A DNA stretch of 52,003 bases from CAZSIA01 sp045126355 (GCA_045126355.1 JBGVOE010000125.1:1-52003); one strand, 5' to 3'. Counted from the first letter of the stretch, positions 16,423 to 25,495 are shown. A program made the numbers and translations. The notes: generated from the letters alone by a model not told the origin.

Positions 16423-18393
16423 TTATTCTTTATCATATACTACATACTTATGTAGCCACTTCATATTTGCAAAATGAATTAAAGACATTGGAGTTAAATA
16501 ATAATCTATGTCATTAATAGCATCTAAAACACTCCAAATTTTATTTGTCATATCATAAACATTTTCTTCTGTTTCATAGTGATCAAATACTGCGATAACA
16601 TGAATCATTGATTTATTATTTAATGTTTTTCTAACAACAACTAATTTTTCAACACAAGTATTTTTAACAATATCTAACACCATATTAATTCCACTATCGC
16701 TAGATACAACTGTTAGATTATCTTTTGGGAAAAGTTTAGATAATTCTTCATAATTCATATCATTATCAAACGCACTCGCTTGCATATTTCTTAATTTTAT
16801 AATTCCTGCCTCATCCCCAATAGATGAATAATATGAACCTAGAATTTGAATTGAATCTGTTAAATATTCACTATGATTCTCTTCTATTAATTTAAATAAA
16901 TAAGAGGCTCCCTCTTCATTATGATCTAAATTAAGTAAAATAGCTCCTTTAATAAAACAAGCTCTCGATTGATTTGGATTGATCTCTAATATCTTATCAC
17001 ATACAATCGTTGCTTTTTCATATAAAGCTAATTTAAATAATTCAAAGGCAAGTGCGATTAATTTATCTTGTCTAGACTCTTCATTAATATTATCAAAGTT
17101 TGATAATGCTTTTACATATGCTTCTCTTACTACACTATATTGTTTTTCAATATTTTCTTTATTTTCTTTAATAAACTTTTCTTCAATTAAATCAGCTAGA
17201 TACTTAAATTCATCTTTATCAAATGATACTTCTATTTTACTTACATTTAAACTTTCTTTTCTCTCAACAATTGATGGATGAGTTTCAAAACGACCCACAA
17301 CAGACTTTTCTAAGAAAACTTTAATGTAGGCTTTATTACTATTATAATATCTTAAGAAATCATCATAGCCGATATTTAAAATATTATATAAAACATCACT
17401 AAAGCGTCCAATAGTAGTATCTTCTAAATATTGTTTATAATATAAATCATAAATATATATCTTAGCTAAGCCGTTAATAAAGGCTTCATTACAACCAACT
17501 TTATTAATAACATCATCCGCTTTTCTTTCATAAAAGATAGTAGAAAGGTAATTTAATAATTCAGTTTCAAAAGTAAGAGAATAAATATTTGGATATAATA
17601 CTTTAAAATATAAGCTATTAGCTAAAGAGTCGATAGATGATGATAACTTGCTGAATTTTAATGAATAATCTGTATCACTATTAATAAAGTGAGCGAATTC
17701 ATGATGTAAGGAAGCTTCTAATTCTTCTTTATTAAGTAATCTTAATATATAGTAACCAACAATAATGATAATAGAATCATCATTTTCTGTAATACTTAAT
17801 TGCGAGTTATAACTATAAAGGATTTTAACTTTCTTTTTAACGTTATGATAACTTTTTACTTTATCAACAATATCATATAACTCCTTAAATTCTACTTCAT
17901 CCATTAAGCAATTTTCCAACACTTCATTATTACCTAATTCCATTTTTCTTTTAGCATCAAAGATACTATAAAAATATGTGAATAATAAAAAATAAAGAAA
18001 ATAAGGAACTACATAATCAATAGGACATAAAAATAAAATTAGATACATCAAAAATAATGTAATATAAGAATAAAAGCGAATATTATTATATTTCTTTAAA
18101 ATTCTACTTCTTACTCCCTCAGGATTTTCAAGTGCTTCTTCTTTAGTTTTAAGTAGAAGGAGGATTAATTGTTCTCCTGATTTTTTCTTTTTAATCTTAG
18201 ATAAATCTTTTATATTAATTATAAAGTTAGAAACAACGTTTGCGATAAGTAAAACCATTACTATAACTAACAATACATCTCTAAATGGAATTATATCTTT
18301 TAATAAATTTCCTAAAACACTTACTCCAACAACACTTATTAAAGCTAAAATAAATTTTAAGATCATTTTTAAATAAACTTTAATTTTCTTCAT
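16423..18393 (-). CDS. Membrane-bound M48-type zinc metalloprotease with helical repeat tail
   Basis: A 656-residue protein. Two N-terminal membrane segments (about 10-30 and 38-60) and two more (about 107-125 and 127-147) precede the protease domain. The zinc site is HEFAH (His231, Glu232, His235) with the third ligand Glu289 in FYERKAD, as in M48 peptidases. A helical TPR-like region follows (about 410-540, including ALYEKATIVCDKILEINPNQSRACF), then a C-terminal domain of about 110 residues. HtpX-type relatives degrade misfolded membrane proteins; the extra tail suggests a partner or substrate-recognition role. It is the first gene of a three-gene operon behind GAGGTG. Confidence 0.87.
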   Translation of the reverse strand: MKKIKVYLKMILKFILALISVVGVSVLGNLLKDIIPFRDVLLVIVMVLLIANVVSNFIINIKDLSKIKKKKSGEQLILLLLKTKEEALENPEGVRSRILKKYNNIRFYSYITLFLMYLILFLCPIDYVVPYFLYFLLFTYFYSIFDAKRKMELGNNEVLENCLMDEVEFKELYDIVDKVKSYHNVKKKVKILYSYNSQLSITENDDSIIIIVGYYILRLLNKEELEASLHHEFAHFINSDTDYSLKFSKLSSSIDSLANSLYFKVLYPNIYSLTFETELLNYLSTIFYERKADDVINKVGCNEAFINGLAKIYIYDLYYKQYLEDTTIGRFSDVLYNILNIGYDDFLRYYNSNKAYIKVFLEKSVVGRFETHPSIVERKESLNVSKIEVSFDKDEFKYLADLIEEKFIKENKENIEKQYSVVREAYVKALSNFDNINEESRQDKLIALAFELFKLALYEKATIVCDKILEINPNQSRACFIKGAILLNLDHNEEGASYLFKLIEENHSEYLTDSIQILGSYYSSIGDEAGIIKLRNMQASAFDNDMNYEELSKLFPKDNLTVVSSDSGINMVLDIVKNTCVEKLVVVRKTLNNKSMIHVIAVFDHYETEENVYDMTNKIWSVLDAINDIDYYLTPMSLIHFANMKWLHKYVVYDKE

Positions 18394-18417
18394 AATGCGA
18401 ACACCTCGTTTAAATAT

Positions 18418-18446
18418 ATTATAAAAAACAAAAAGACATCATTCAA
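18418..18446 (-). promoter_or_regulatory. Promoter of the M48 protease operon
   Basis: On the minus strand TTGAAT (18441-18446) and TATAAT (18418-18423) are spaced by 17 bp. The -35 sits in CTGTTGAATGATGTC, nearly identical to the sequence around the -35 near 2.72 kb. The upstream ABC operon's terminator arm overlaps it. Confidence 0.6.
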
Positions 18447-18500
18447 CAGTTATCCCATAAATTTAAAACTTTAATTATGTAAAACTTATTAAATGATGTC
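18428..18500 (-). terminator. Likely terminator of the ABC transporter operon
   Basis: GACATCATT (18435-18443) and AATGATGTC (18492-18500) form a 9-bp stem with a 48-base loop; on the minus strand TTTTTGTTTTTTAT follows. The loop is unusually large, and the 3' arm overlaps the M48 promoter. Confidence 0.5.
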
Positions 18501-18576
18501 ATATAGTTAGATTTTATTAATTTATTCTATTTTTAAAATATAGATTGGGTTTATCATTTACCATATCTATTATATT

Positions 18577-19308
18577 TTATTGTTTTTTCATTTGTCTTAA
18601 GAAACATAATACCGCAATTAAAGTAGTAATTACACTATAAAGCAAAATAGGTAGGAAGTGTGATAAAGCTAATTCAAAGTTTCCAGCTAATAACCCTTTT
18701 GCAAACTCTACTGCATGAACAAATGGTAATAGATTAGCAAATTTCACAAAGAAATCTCCTACAAGGTTTAAATCAAACCATACACCAGATAGCCATGCTG
18801 ATAGATTAGTAAGTAATGCACCACAAATACCACCTACTTGTTTAACACTTAAAACACTACCACATAAAAGTCCTAATGCTATATTAAAAATAGCCATCGG
18901 AATAATTCCAATTATTGCATAAATAATATTTACACTCACACTAAGACCTAAAGGAATTGCAACTAGATAGCAAATAGTAGTCTGCATAATAGCTATAGGA
19001 AGAATTGGAAGCATATAACCAATTATAAAATCCAATCCAGAAAGAGGTGAAGTATATAGTCTTTGTAAAAGAGAACTCTCTCTATCTTTAGCAATCAGTG
19101 TAGCAGAAAAAAGTGTCATAAATGATAATCCGAAGATTGTAATTCCTGGTGTTAACGCATCAATTTCAAATAAACTTACTGGAACATTTTTTTGTATAGC
19201 GCTTAAAAGTAACAATAAGATTAATGGAAATCCTAATCCAAAACAAAGCGTTAATGGATCACGTAAAATCTCTTTTGCACATCTTTTAGCAAACGTCATA
19301 ATCTTCAT
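18577..19308 (-). CDS. ABC-2 type transporter permease
   Basis: A 243-residue permease with six hydrophobic segments, of the ABC-2 type (drug/polyketide/lipid exporters and bacteriocin immunity). Family-like stretches are FAKRCAKEILRDPLTLCFGLGFP at the N-terminus and KDRESSLLQRLYTSPLSGLDFIIGY. It overlaps the ATPase gene by 4 bp (ATGA), so the two are translationally coupled and make one exporter. The substrate is unknown. Confidence 0.9.
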   Translation of the reverse strand: MKIMTFAKRCAKEILRDPLTLCFGLGFPLILLLLLSAIQKNVPVSLFEIDALTPGITIFGLSFMTLFSATLIAKDRESSLLQRLYTSPLSGLDFIIGYMLPILPIAIMQTTICYLVAIPLGLSVSVNIIYAIIGIIPMAIFNIALGLLCGSVLSVKQVGGICGALLTNLSAWLSGVWFDLNLVGDFFVKFANLLPFVHAVEFAKGLLAGNFELALSHFLPILLYSVITTLIAVLCFLRQMKKQ

Positions 19309-20033
19309 ATAGATGCCTCCTTCACAATAGAAATAAATGTTTTTTCAAAATCATCATTTCCACTTTTTAGATTAAGTTCTTCTACTGTTCCTACTTCTAA
19401 AAGATGACCATCTTTCATAATACCTATTCTATCAGAAAGTTCTTTAGCTTCTTCCATATAATGTGTTGTTAAAATAATTGTTACTTTCCCTTTTAAAGAA
19501 CGAATCGTATCCCAAAGTTCGCTTCTTGCAATTACATCTAATCCTAGTGTTGGTTCATCTAAAAATAAAACTTTAGGTTCGCTAATAAGTGCCATAGCAA
19601 TACTAACTCTTCTTTGCCAACCTCCTGATAACTTACCTGCTTTTTTCTTCATAACTGAATCTAGAAAAAATAGCCTAGCTAACTCTTTAATCTTTTCTTT
19701 TGTCCTATCTTTATTAAATCCATGAATCCCACAAATAAGTTCTAAATTTTCCTCTACAGAAAGATTTGGTGCAACCGCAGTCTCTTGTGGAGATACTCCT
19801 AGTAATCTTTTAACTTGTTTAGCATCTTCTTGTATACTATTTCCACAAATAACAGCATCTCCTTTAGTAGGTTTCGTTAAACACGATAACATTTTAATAA
19901 CCGTTGTTTTCCCAGCTCCATTTACACCAAGTAAAGCAAAAAGTTCGCCTTCATTTATTTCTAAATTAAGATTATTTACCGCAGTTACATCTTTATACTG
20001 TTTACATAAATCAATTGTCTTTATAGCTACCAT
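19305..20033 (-). CDS. ABC transporter ATP-binding protein
   Basis: The start is placed at the ATG 20031-20033, 6-8 bases after GAGGAGG, giving 242 residues; the open frame extends further upstream without support. Motifs are Walker A GVNGAGKTT, signature LSGGWQRR, Walker B VLFLDEPT with LGLD, and the H-loop TTHYMEEA. The order and the coupled ABC-2 permease fit a DrrA/CcmA-type exporter. TATAAT-like sequence about 40 bp upstream may be its -10. Confidence 0.93.
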   Translation of the reverse strand: MVAIKTIDLCKQYKDVTAVNNLNLEINEGELFALLGVNGAGKTTVIKMLSCLTKPTKGDAVICGNSIQEDAKQVKRLLGVSPQETAVAPNLSVEENLELICGIHGFNKDRTKEKIKELARLFFLDSVMKKKAGKLSGGWQRRVSIAMALISEPKVLFLDEPTLGLDVIARSELWDTIRSLKGKVTIILTTHYMEEAKELSDRIGIMKDGHLLEVGTVEELNLKSGNDDFEKTFISIVKEASI

Positions 20034-20141
20034 AAATATTCCTCCTCTTTTTATTTTATAAATAATTATAGTAAGATATAAATAATAAAATAGTCTTTTT
20101 ACACTTTCGGTCATTTATATTAATTAATCGGTAAAGGATTA

Positions 20142-20174
20142 AAAAATAAAAACTCAGTCAAGTAATAACCGAGT
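20142..20174 (-). terminator. Terminator after the small membrane protein gene
   Basis: In minus-strand RNA ACUCGGU pairs with ACUGAGU (one G.U pair; plus-strand arms 20152-20158 and 20168-20174), followed by UUUUUAUUUUUU. The 160 bp between it and the preceding stop are non-coding apart from a 22-codon frame (minus strand, about 20190-20260) that may be a relic. Confidence 0.6.
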
Positions 20175-20335
20175 CTTCTTTAAAAAATATATTTTATAAA
20201 CTTAGAATATCAAAATCAGCAGAAACCACTATTTCTCCAATAGGCGAAATAATGTGCATTCCATTTCAACTATATAACGCTTATAATAAGAAATGATATA
20301 ATATGTCAATCGCTCCATAACTAAGAATTTATAAG

Positions 20336-20683
20336 TTATTTACCAAATATATTTTTATTATATTTTTTTACAGCATATAGACAAATTACAATTCCAATTA
20401 CTAAACCAATAACTAAGACTATATTGCCGACAGTCATATAAATAGTTTCTTTTGTTAATTCAGCAGGAATAAACAATACTCCATAAATAATTAAAGTTAA
20501 AGAAATAATAATCATTCCTACTCCAATGCATCTCCCAAATGGTAGTTTATTTTCTTCAGTAATATTATTTATGTGATAAGAATGCAACATTGAAATATTA
20601 CCTTTGATATTAAAAATACCTATTACCAAACAAGCTATACCTACTAATATGCTTATACTGGCACCAACAATAGCTCCACCCAT
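20336..20683 (-). CDS. Small three-helix membrane protein
   Basis: The start is placed at the ATG 20681-20683, eight bases after GGAGG; an ATG five codons earlier overlaps that site. The 115-residue product begins MGGAIVGASISILVGIACLV and has three hydrophobic segments (about 3-25, 50-72 and 83-105). Spacing and the GIFNIKGNISMLHSY stretch recall small DUF3784-like proteins, but I cannot assign it firmly. It is a single gene with its own terminator, next to the ktr genes. Confidence 0.65.
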   Translation of the reverse strand: MGGAIVGASISILVGIACLVIGIFNIKGNISMLHSYHINNITEENKLPFGRCIGVGMIIISLTLIIYGVLFIPAELTKETIYMTVGNIVLVIGLVIGIVICLYAVKKYNKNIFGK

Positions 20684-20741
20684 GTTATAATCCTCCATCT
20701 GAAAAATAACTTTTTTTCTTTGATTTGAAAAAAATTGGTTT

Positions 20742-21392
20742 TTATTTTAATTTTGAAATTTTTGATGTGTTTCCAATAACAATCAACTTCATATTAGAAC
20801 TAAGTGGAAGATTAGGATCAATTTCAATATTAATATTTTTACCTTCCTTAATCGCAATTACATTAAGTGAATATTTCTTTCTTAAATTTAATTCTAATAA
20901 AGTCTTTCCTACCCATTCATTTTTTACATTTAATTCTATCATTGCAATATTATCTGTTAACTCAATTGCATCTACAAAACCAGAACTAATTAAATTTTTA
21001 GCTAGTCTTATACCGGAATCTTTTTCAGGAAATACTACTTTATCGGCTCCAACTTTAATCAATATTTTTGAATGCATTTCATTAGATATTTTAGCAATTA
21101 CATTTTTTACACCTAATTCTTTACATAACATAACACTCATAACACTTGATTCTATATTCTCACCAATTGCTATAATAACTGTATCAACATTAGAAATACC
21201 TAATCTCTTTAATACTTCTATATCTGTTGTATCAGCACATTTACAAAATGGTAGTTCACTAGCTGCTAGGTTTACTCTTGTTTCATCATTATCAATTGCA
21301 ATAACTTCAGCACCTGAATTAACTAATTCTTTTGCTACTGATAATCCATACCTACCTAATCCAAAAACTGCATATGTTTTATTTAAACTCAT
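20742..21392 (-). CDS. ktrA: KtrA-type potassium uptake regulatory protein (RCK)
   Basis: A 216-residue cytoplasmic ring-forming protein that gates a KtrB potassium channel in response to bound nucleotide (ATP/ADP) and, in relatives, c-di-AMP. The RCK_N Rossmann start is YAVFGLGRYGLSVAKEL, with the acidic strand end VIAIDND; the RCK_C domain occupies about 136-216. The length is normal for KtrA. It starts 12 bp after the KtrB stop, behind GGAGG, and is cotranscribed with it. Confidence 0.92.
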   Translation of the reverse strand: MSLNKTYAVFGLGRYGLSVAKELVNSGAEVIAIDNDETRVNLAASELPFCKCADTTDIEVLKRLGISNVDTVIIAIGENIESSVMSVMLCKELGVKNVIAKISNEMHSKILIKVGADKVVFPEKDSGIRLAKNLISSGFVDAIELTDNIAMIELNVKNEWVGKTLLELNLRKKYSLNVIAIKEGKNINIEIDPNLPLSSNMKLIVIGNTSKISKLK

Positions 21393-21404
21393 ATTATTTT
21401 CCTC

Positions 21405-22760
21405 CTATCCTATACTTACTTCCTCTGTAGGATTTTTAATTATATTTGTTTGCTCTTTATCTGTTTTAAATGCAATAGCTAACGATATCGGACCTACTCT
21501 ACCCAAATACATTGTTACTATTATTATTAATTTACCCCATAAATTTAAATATGGTGTTAAATTTCTTGAAAGACCTACTGTTGCTGTAGCACTTGTAGTT
21601 TCATAAACAATATCTACTAAACTTCTATCACTTGTTAAGCTTAATAATATTGTTGATAAACATAAAATAGCAAAGGACATACAAGTAACAGCTACTGCCT
21701 TACGAGTTATTTCAGTTGAAAGTGTTCTATCAAACAATTCAACTTCTCTTTTGTTTCTTATTGAAGCAATAGCAACAGCAAATAAAGCAACAAATGTAAT
21801 TGTTTTAATTCCACCTGCTGTTCCAACTGGTGATCCACCAATAAACATTAAAATTATACATATAATAGTTGAAGCGTTTGTTAAATTTTCTTGTGGAATT
21901 GAAGCAAAGCCTGCTGTTCTAGTTGTAATTGATTGAAAAAATGATACTTGAATTTTATCAAAAAAACTTAAATCTTTAATTGTTAACGGATTATTATATT
22001 CGAATAATAAGATAAATAATCCACCGAATATTATTAATGCTAATGTAGCAGAAATAACTATTTTACTATGTAAGGTAAGAGCTTTGAAACATTTAAATTT
22101 ATTTGATTTAAATTTCTTAATAACTCTTATTAAATCCCACCAAACAATAAATCCTAAACCACCTATAATTATTAAAAGTGAAGTTGTCAAATTAATAAGA
22201 GGATTAGTAGCATAATTCATTAAACTCGTCTCACCAATGATATCCATCCCTGCATTACAAAATGCAGATATGGAATTAAATATCGAAATCCATATCCCTT
22301 TTAAACCAAATTCAGGAATAAAAACAATCATATATAGTAAGGCACCTATAGCCTCAATTAATAAAGTTCCAACAAAAACATGTTTAATAAATTTTCTTAG
22401 ACCATCCATTGTATTTAAATTAAAAGCATCTTGAATTAATTGATTATCTTTTAATTTAAATTTTTTATGGATAAACATCATAAATAGAGCCATAAAAGCT
22501 ACTACTCCCAAACCTCCGATTTGAATCATAACGAGTATTATGATTTGACCAAAAGTACTCCACGTAGAAAAGGTCGATACTGTTACTAAACCAGTAACAC
22601 AGGTTGATGTAGTTGCAGTAAACAATGCGTCTATATATGAAACCGATTGTCCAGTTTTTGAACTAATTGGTAATGATAATAGTAAGCTACCAAGTAGTAT
22701 TACTATTAAAAAACTTAATAATATTATCTGAGTGGTAGATAATTTTAATGGCTTTCTCAT
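21405..22760 (-). CDS. ktrB: KtrB/TrkH-type potassium transporter subunit
   Basis: The start is placed at the ATG 22758-22760 behind AGGGGATG, giving 451 residues; the frame stays open upstream through the leader hairpin but has no ribosome binding site there. The protein has the four membrane-pore-membrane units of the SKT family. The pore loops are visible as TTSTCVTGL, ISAFCNAGMD, TTRTAGF and TSATATVGLS, each with the conserved Gly of the selectivity filter. It carries K+ with Na+ coupling in relatives. It pairs with the adjacent KtrA. A leader hairpin suggests transcriptional attenuation. Confidence 0.93.
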   Translation of the reverse strand: MRKPLKLSTTQIILLSFLIVILLGSLLLSLPISSKTGQSVSYIDALFTATTSTCVTGLVTVSTFSTWSTFGQIIILVMIQIGGLGVVAFMALFMMFIHKKFKLKDNQLIQDAFNLNTMDGLRKFIKHVFVGTLLIEAIGALLYMIVFIPEFGLKGIWISIFNSISAFCNAGMDIIGETSLMNYATNPLINLTTSLLIIIGGLGFIVWWDLIRVIKKFKSNKFKCFKALTLHSKIVISATLALIIFGGLFILLFEYNNPLTIKDLSFFDKIQVSFFQSITTRTAGFASIPQENLTNASTIICIILMFIGGSPVGTAGGIKTITFVALFAVAIASIRNKREVELFDRTLSTEITRKAVAVTCMSFAILCLSTILLSLTSDRSLVDIVYETTSATATVGLSRNLTPYLNLWGKLIIIVTMYLGRVGPISLAIAFKTDKEQTNIIKNPTEEVSIG

Positions 22761-22793
22761 CTTATATTCATCCCCTACTGTTTTAGTATAAAG

Positions 22794-22823
22794 AAAAAAC
22801 GCCAATTTATTCATAATAAATTG
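22794..22823 (-). promoter_or_regulatory. Leader terminator/attenuator hairpin upstream of ktrB
   Basis: In the leader, CAATTTATT and AATAAATTG (plus 22803-22811 and 22815-22823) form a perfect 9-bp stem with a 3-base loop; GCG and then six T follow on the minus strand. It lies between the promoter and the ribosome binding site, where a read-through decision could control KtrBA. I do not see the conserved core of the ydaO (c-di-AMP) riboswitch. Confidence 0.55.
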
Positions 22824-22859
22824 ACAGTCTCCACCCATAGCATTTTTTATTTTTCCAAA

Positions 22860-22888
22860 ATTATAGCACTTTTCCTCTTAAAAATCAA
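22860..22888 (-). promoter_or_regulatory. Promoter of the ktrBA operon
   Basis: On the minus strand TTGATT (22883-22888) and TATAAT (22860-22865) are spaced by exactly 17 bp. This predicts a leader of about 95 nt that contains the attenuator-like hairpin. Confidence 0.75.
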
Positions 22889-22951
22889 TTACTCTATTTT
22901 AAAAGTATTATATAGCAAAAATTTTTATTAAAAGAAACAAGCTATTAAACT

Positions 22952-23482
22952 TTACATTCTAGCTTTTAATCTTAAAATTCTATTTCTATTATATCTTTGC
23001 ATAATTACAAACATTAGATCAAATAACGCGCTCAAAATAGATGTGATAATAAATGCCAAAGGCTCACCAAACCATATAATTGCAATTATTGGCATAAAAC
23101 TTAAAACGAAAATTATTTCATGCACTATTTCAGACTGACACATTGTCATTAATACCTCATCCCAACTATGCTTTGAAATATCAAATAATTCAGGATTATA
23201 TGTAGGCATTTTATCTTTCCATTTTTTTACCTTTAATTTATTATATATTTTCATTTCAATTTTACTAACTTTAAACCATCTTCTATTATAATTTACTTTA
23301 TTATTTAAAATAAAATCAACGGAGTATCCAACTATTAATCTCATTGTAAAATGATAAGCAGTTGTTCCAAAAGTAATTGCTAATGTATAAAAAAGACTAT
23401 TATTAATATTATAAAAAAGGATGCAGAAAAGCACAGTTAAAATTATTGATAATAATGATGAAATTTTAATTACTTTAGCCAT
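22952..23482 (-). CDS. CrtO-like (glycosyl-diaponeurosporenoate acyltransferase family) membrane protein
   Basis: A 176-residue protein with about four membrane segments. Stretches typical of the CrtO-type acyltransferase family are RRWFKVSKIEMKIYNKLKVK with the following KWKDKMP, the SEIVHEIIFVLSFMPII segment with a conserved His, and QRYNRNRILRL near the C-terminus. In staphylococci CrtO acylates the carotenoid staphyloxanthin. No carotenoid genes are visible here, so the acceptor is probably different. It lies upstream of the ktr operon on the same strand but behind that operon's own promoter. Confidence 0.55.
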   Translation of the reverse strand: MAKVIKISSLLSIILTVLFCILFYNINNSLFYTLAITFGTTAYHFTMRLIVGYSVDFILNNKVNYNRRWFKVSKIEMKIYNKLKVKKWKDKMPTYNPELFDISKHSWDEVLMTMCQSEIVHEIIFVLSFMPIIAIIWFGEPLAFIITSILSALFDLMFVIMQRYNRNRILRLKARM

Positions 23483-23661
23483 TTTTAATCCTCCCTACTT
23501 TTTTACAAATTCTTATTGAACAATTACTTATTTATTGAATTAATTATAACATTTTATAATAAAATTTTCTATAACATGTACTAAAATAGGAACTGGTCAT
23601 TATGATAATACTGTATATCCATTAATAACAACACATTGTGTAACGTATAAAAGATTTAAAA

Positions 23662-23695
23662 TAAAAAAAGCAATACCATAAATTTACGGTATTAC
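23662..23695 (-). terminator. Terminator of the DUF2130 gene
   Basis: The arms AATACC (23672-23677) and GGTATT (23688-23693) are extended by neighbouring pairs; the minus strand then has a run of seven T. It lies 17 bp past the DUF2130 stop. Confidence 0.8.
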
Positions 23696-23710
23696 TTGTT
23701 TTATTATTTC

Positions 23711-25228
23711 TTATTTATTGCTTTTATCGTATTTTCTATATTCTTTTTCAATATTAATTTGAAATCTTTCAAGTTTAATTTGAATTTCACCTAAATATTT
23801 ATTAATAATATCATTACAATAACCATTTATCTTTTCAGCTGCACCTATAACAACTGCACTTTGTTTTTTAATTTCATTTACATTCTTTTCTAATTGAGTA
23901 AGTTTATCTTCTAAATAAGATTTCTTTAAACGTTCAAATTCATTTAATATATCAATTTTAGCTTTAATCTCTAATTCTTCTCTTTTTGCTTCTAATAAAA
24001 GCTCTTTAAAATTAGTAGTTAAAGATACTAACATATTAAGTAATACAACCATATATGCAGGTCTAACAATATACATATCTTCATAATCTCTTACTTTTAA
24101 AATAGGTAAATCATTAGGATTATCTAATTCTAGATTCGAAACCAAAATAGCGTATTTACATCCTTTTTTAACTCTGTTTTTATGTAGTGCTGATAAATAA
24201 TCTGCATTTTTCTTTTTATGAATAGAGTTTGGATTTTCATCTTTCATTTCTAAACAAACACTAGCAAGTAATTCATTTTCATCACACTCTTCACTCGCAT
24301 AGATTTTAAAGATGTAATCTGCCTTAGACCCAGTTGCTTCTCCTTCATCTTTAACTACTTGATTATCTTTACTCCATTTACAATTTAAGAAACCATTTTG
24401 CATGTAACTAATCATTTCATTATTACACCAAGTCTCTAATCCTTCACCAATCATTTTAACGTTAAGAGCGGCTTTTCGATTTTGTAATTCTTGATATAAC
24501 ATATCTTTTTGATTAATAACTTCAATTTTCTTATTAATTTCTTCACTATGTTGAAGTCTTAATTTATTCAATTCTTCTTCATACTCTTTTTCTTTTTTTA
24601 CTAATGCAATTTCATTTGATGCTAATAACTCTGTTAATTGTTCTTTTAATGCAGTAATTTCAGCTGCATATTTTTGTTCTAATGTTAAACGTTCATTTTC
24701 AATAGCTTGTTGTTTAGTTTGTTCTAAAACTTCAACTTTTCTTTCTCTAACTTCGATTTCATGTTGCATATTCTTTTTAAGTTCTGCAACAAACATTTCA
24801 TGAGTTTTTTCTAATTCTAATTTTTGATTTTCTAAAACTTGACGGTTATTTTTTTCTAATTGATTAACAATACCTTTTAATCTTTCTATTTCTAAATTAC
24901 TTGTTGATTGAATTCTTTCAATTTCAATTGTCTTATTTGCATCATAATTTGAAATAGTTTCTTTTAAAGTATTAACTTCAGCATCATATTTTCTAGAAAG
25001 TTCTAATCTTTGAATTTCTAAAGAATTTTCTCTTTCTTGTTTTAAAACCATTTCTAATTCATGTAACTTTTTTTGATATACTTCTTCTCTACCAGAATCA
25101 ATAGCTTCTTCAATAACTGTTAAATCAACATTAGTTAATTCAGCTAAATTAATTAGATCACCTTTTTCGCCATCTTCTAATAAAATTAATGTATTTTTGT
25201 CTTTAACGATAACTTGTAGTTGTTTCAT
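23711..25228 (-). CDS. DUF2130 coiled-coil protein
   Basis: A 505-residue protein. A short N-terminal region is followed by a long coiled coil (about 45-250, rich in Glu, Lys, Leu and Gln with heptad-like ELEKTHEMF patterns). The DUF2130 domain (about 255-420) includes RVKKGCKYAILVSNLE and YEDMYIVRPAYMVVLLN, and a second coiled coil ends the protein. DUF2130 has a predicted nuclease-like fold and is often seen on phages and in defence islands, but its function is not known. It is monocistronic here. Confidence 0.9.
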   Translation of the reverse strand: MKQLQVIVKDKNTLILLEDGEKGDLINLAELTNVDLTVIEEAIDSGREEVYQKKLHELEMVLKQERENSLEIQRLELSRKYDAEVNTLKETISNYDANKTIEIERIQSTSNLEIERLKGIVNQLEKNNRQVLENQKLELEKTHEMFVAELKKNMQHEIEVRERKVEVLEQTKQQAIENERLTLEQKYAAEITALKEQLTELLASNEIALVKKEKEYEEELNKLRLQHSEEINKKIEVINQKDMLYQELQNRKAALNVKMIGEGLETWCNNEMISYMQNGFLNCKWSKDNQVVKDEGEATGSKADYIFKIYASEECDENELLASVCLEMKDENPNSIHKKKNADYLSALHKNRVKKGCKYAILVSNLELDNPNDLPILKVRDYEDMYIVRPAYMVVLLNMLVSLTTNFKELLLEAKREELEIKAKIDILNEFERLKKSYLEDKLTQLEKNVNEIKKQSAVVIGAAEKINGYCNDIINKYLGEIQIKLERFQINIEKEYRKYDKSNK

Positions 25229-25360
25229 ATTTATATTCTCCTTCCTATAATTATATAAATACCATTTTCATTCTACCACAATTTTCTAAACTTAATTAGT
25301 GCATTTTAACTTTAATTTTATTAAATCACTTTATTAAGTTTTATGGCAAAATCAACACTT
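25229..25360. other. Non-coding spacer upstream of DUF2130
   Basis: AT-rich DNA between DUF2130 and the repeat element near 25.4 kb. It holds the upstream region of the DUF2130 gene (SD-like AGGAGA), with no clear promoter pair and no other feature. Confidence 0.4.
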
Positions 25361-25495
25361 AAAAATCAAAAGACTAAACTACATAATTATAATTTAGCCT
25401 AATTCATCATATTTACTTGTTGATATCTTTTAAAGATAAGAGGCAAATACTCTCAACACTAAGCCGTTTTTCGCAGTATGTTTTTATAAAAACAT
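25361..25495 (-). ncRNA. Dispersed structured element, copy A, with terminator
   Basis: The minus strand reads GTTGAGAGTATTTGCCTCTT, then ATCTTTAAAAGATATCAACA (core 25413-25470), then an AT-rich stretch and a terminator hairpin (GGCTAAATTA/TAGTTTAGTC, plus arms 25390-25399 and 25372-25381) with a T-rich tail. Upstream lies a perfect 18-bp palindrome, ATGTTTTTATAAAAACAT (25478-25495). The core is shared with copy D almost base for base and with copies B and C in part. It follows the lipoprotein gene's own terminator, so it would need its own promoter or read-through. No coding frame is preserved. Confidence 0.5.

Noticed and set aside
20190..20260. Short minus-strand frame MHIISPIGEIVVSADFDILS
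   Set aside because: It is only 22 codons with no ribosome binding site; it could be a relic of a gene end, but there is not enough to call it.
22760..22860. c-di-AMP (ydaO) riboswitch upstream of ktrB
   Set aside because: The leader is only about 95 nt and the conserved GC-rich core is not visible; only the hairpin is supported.
23560..23685. Plus-strand frame containing GTGHYDNTVYPLITTHC
   Set aside because: About 38 codons between stops, no start with a ribosome binding site, and it runs into the DUF2130 terminator.
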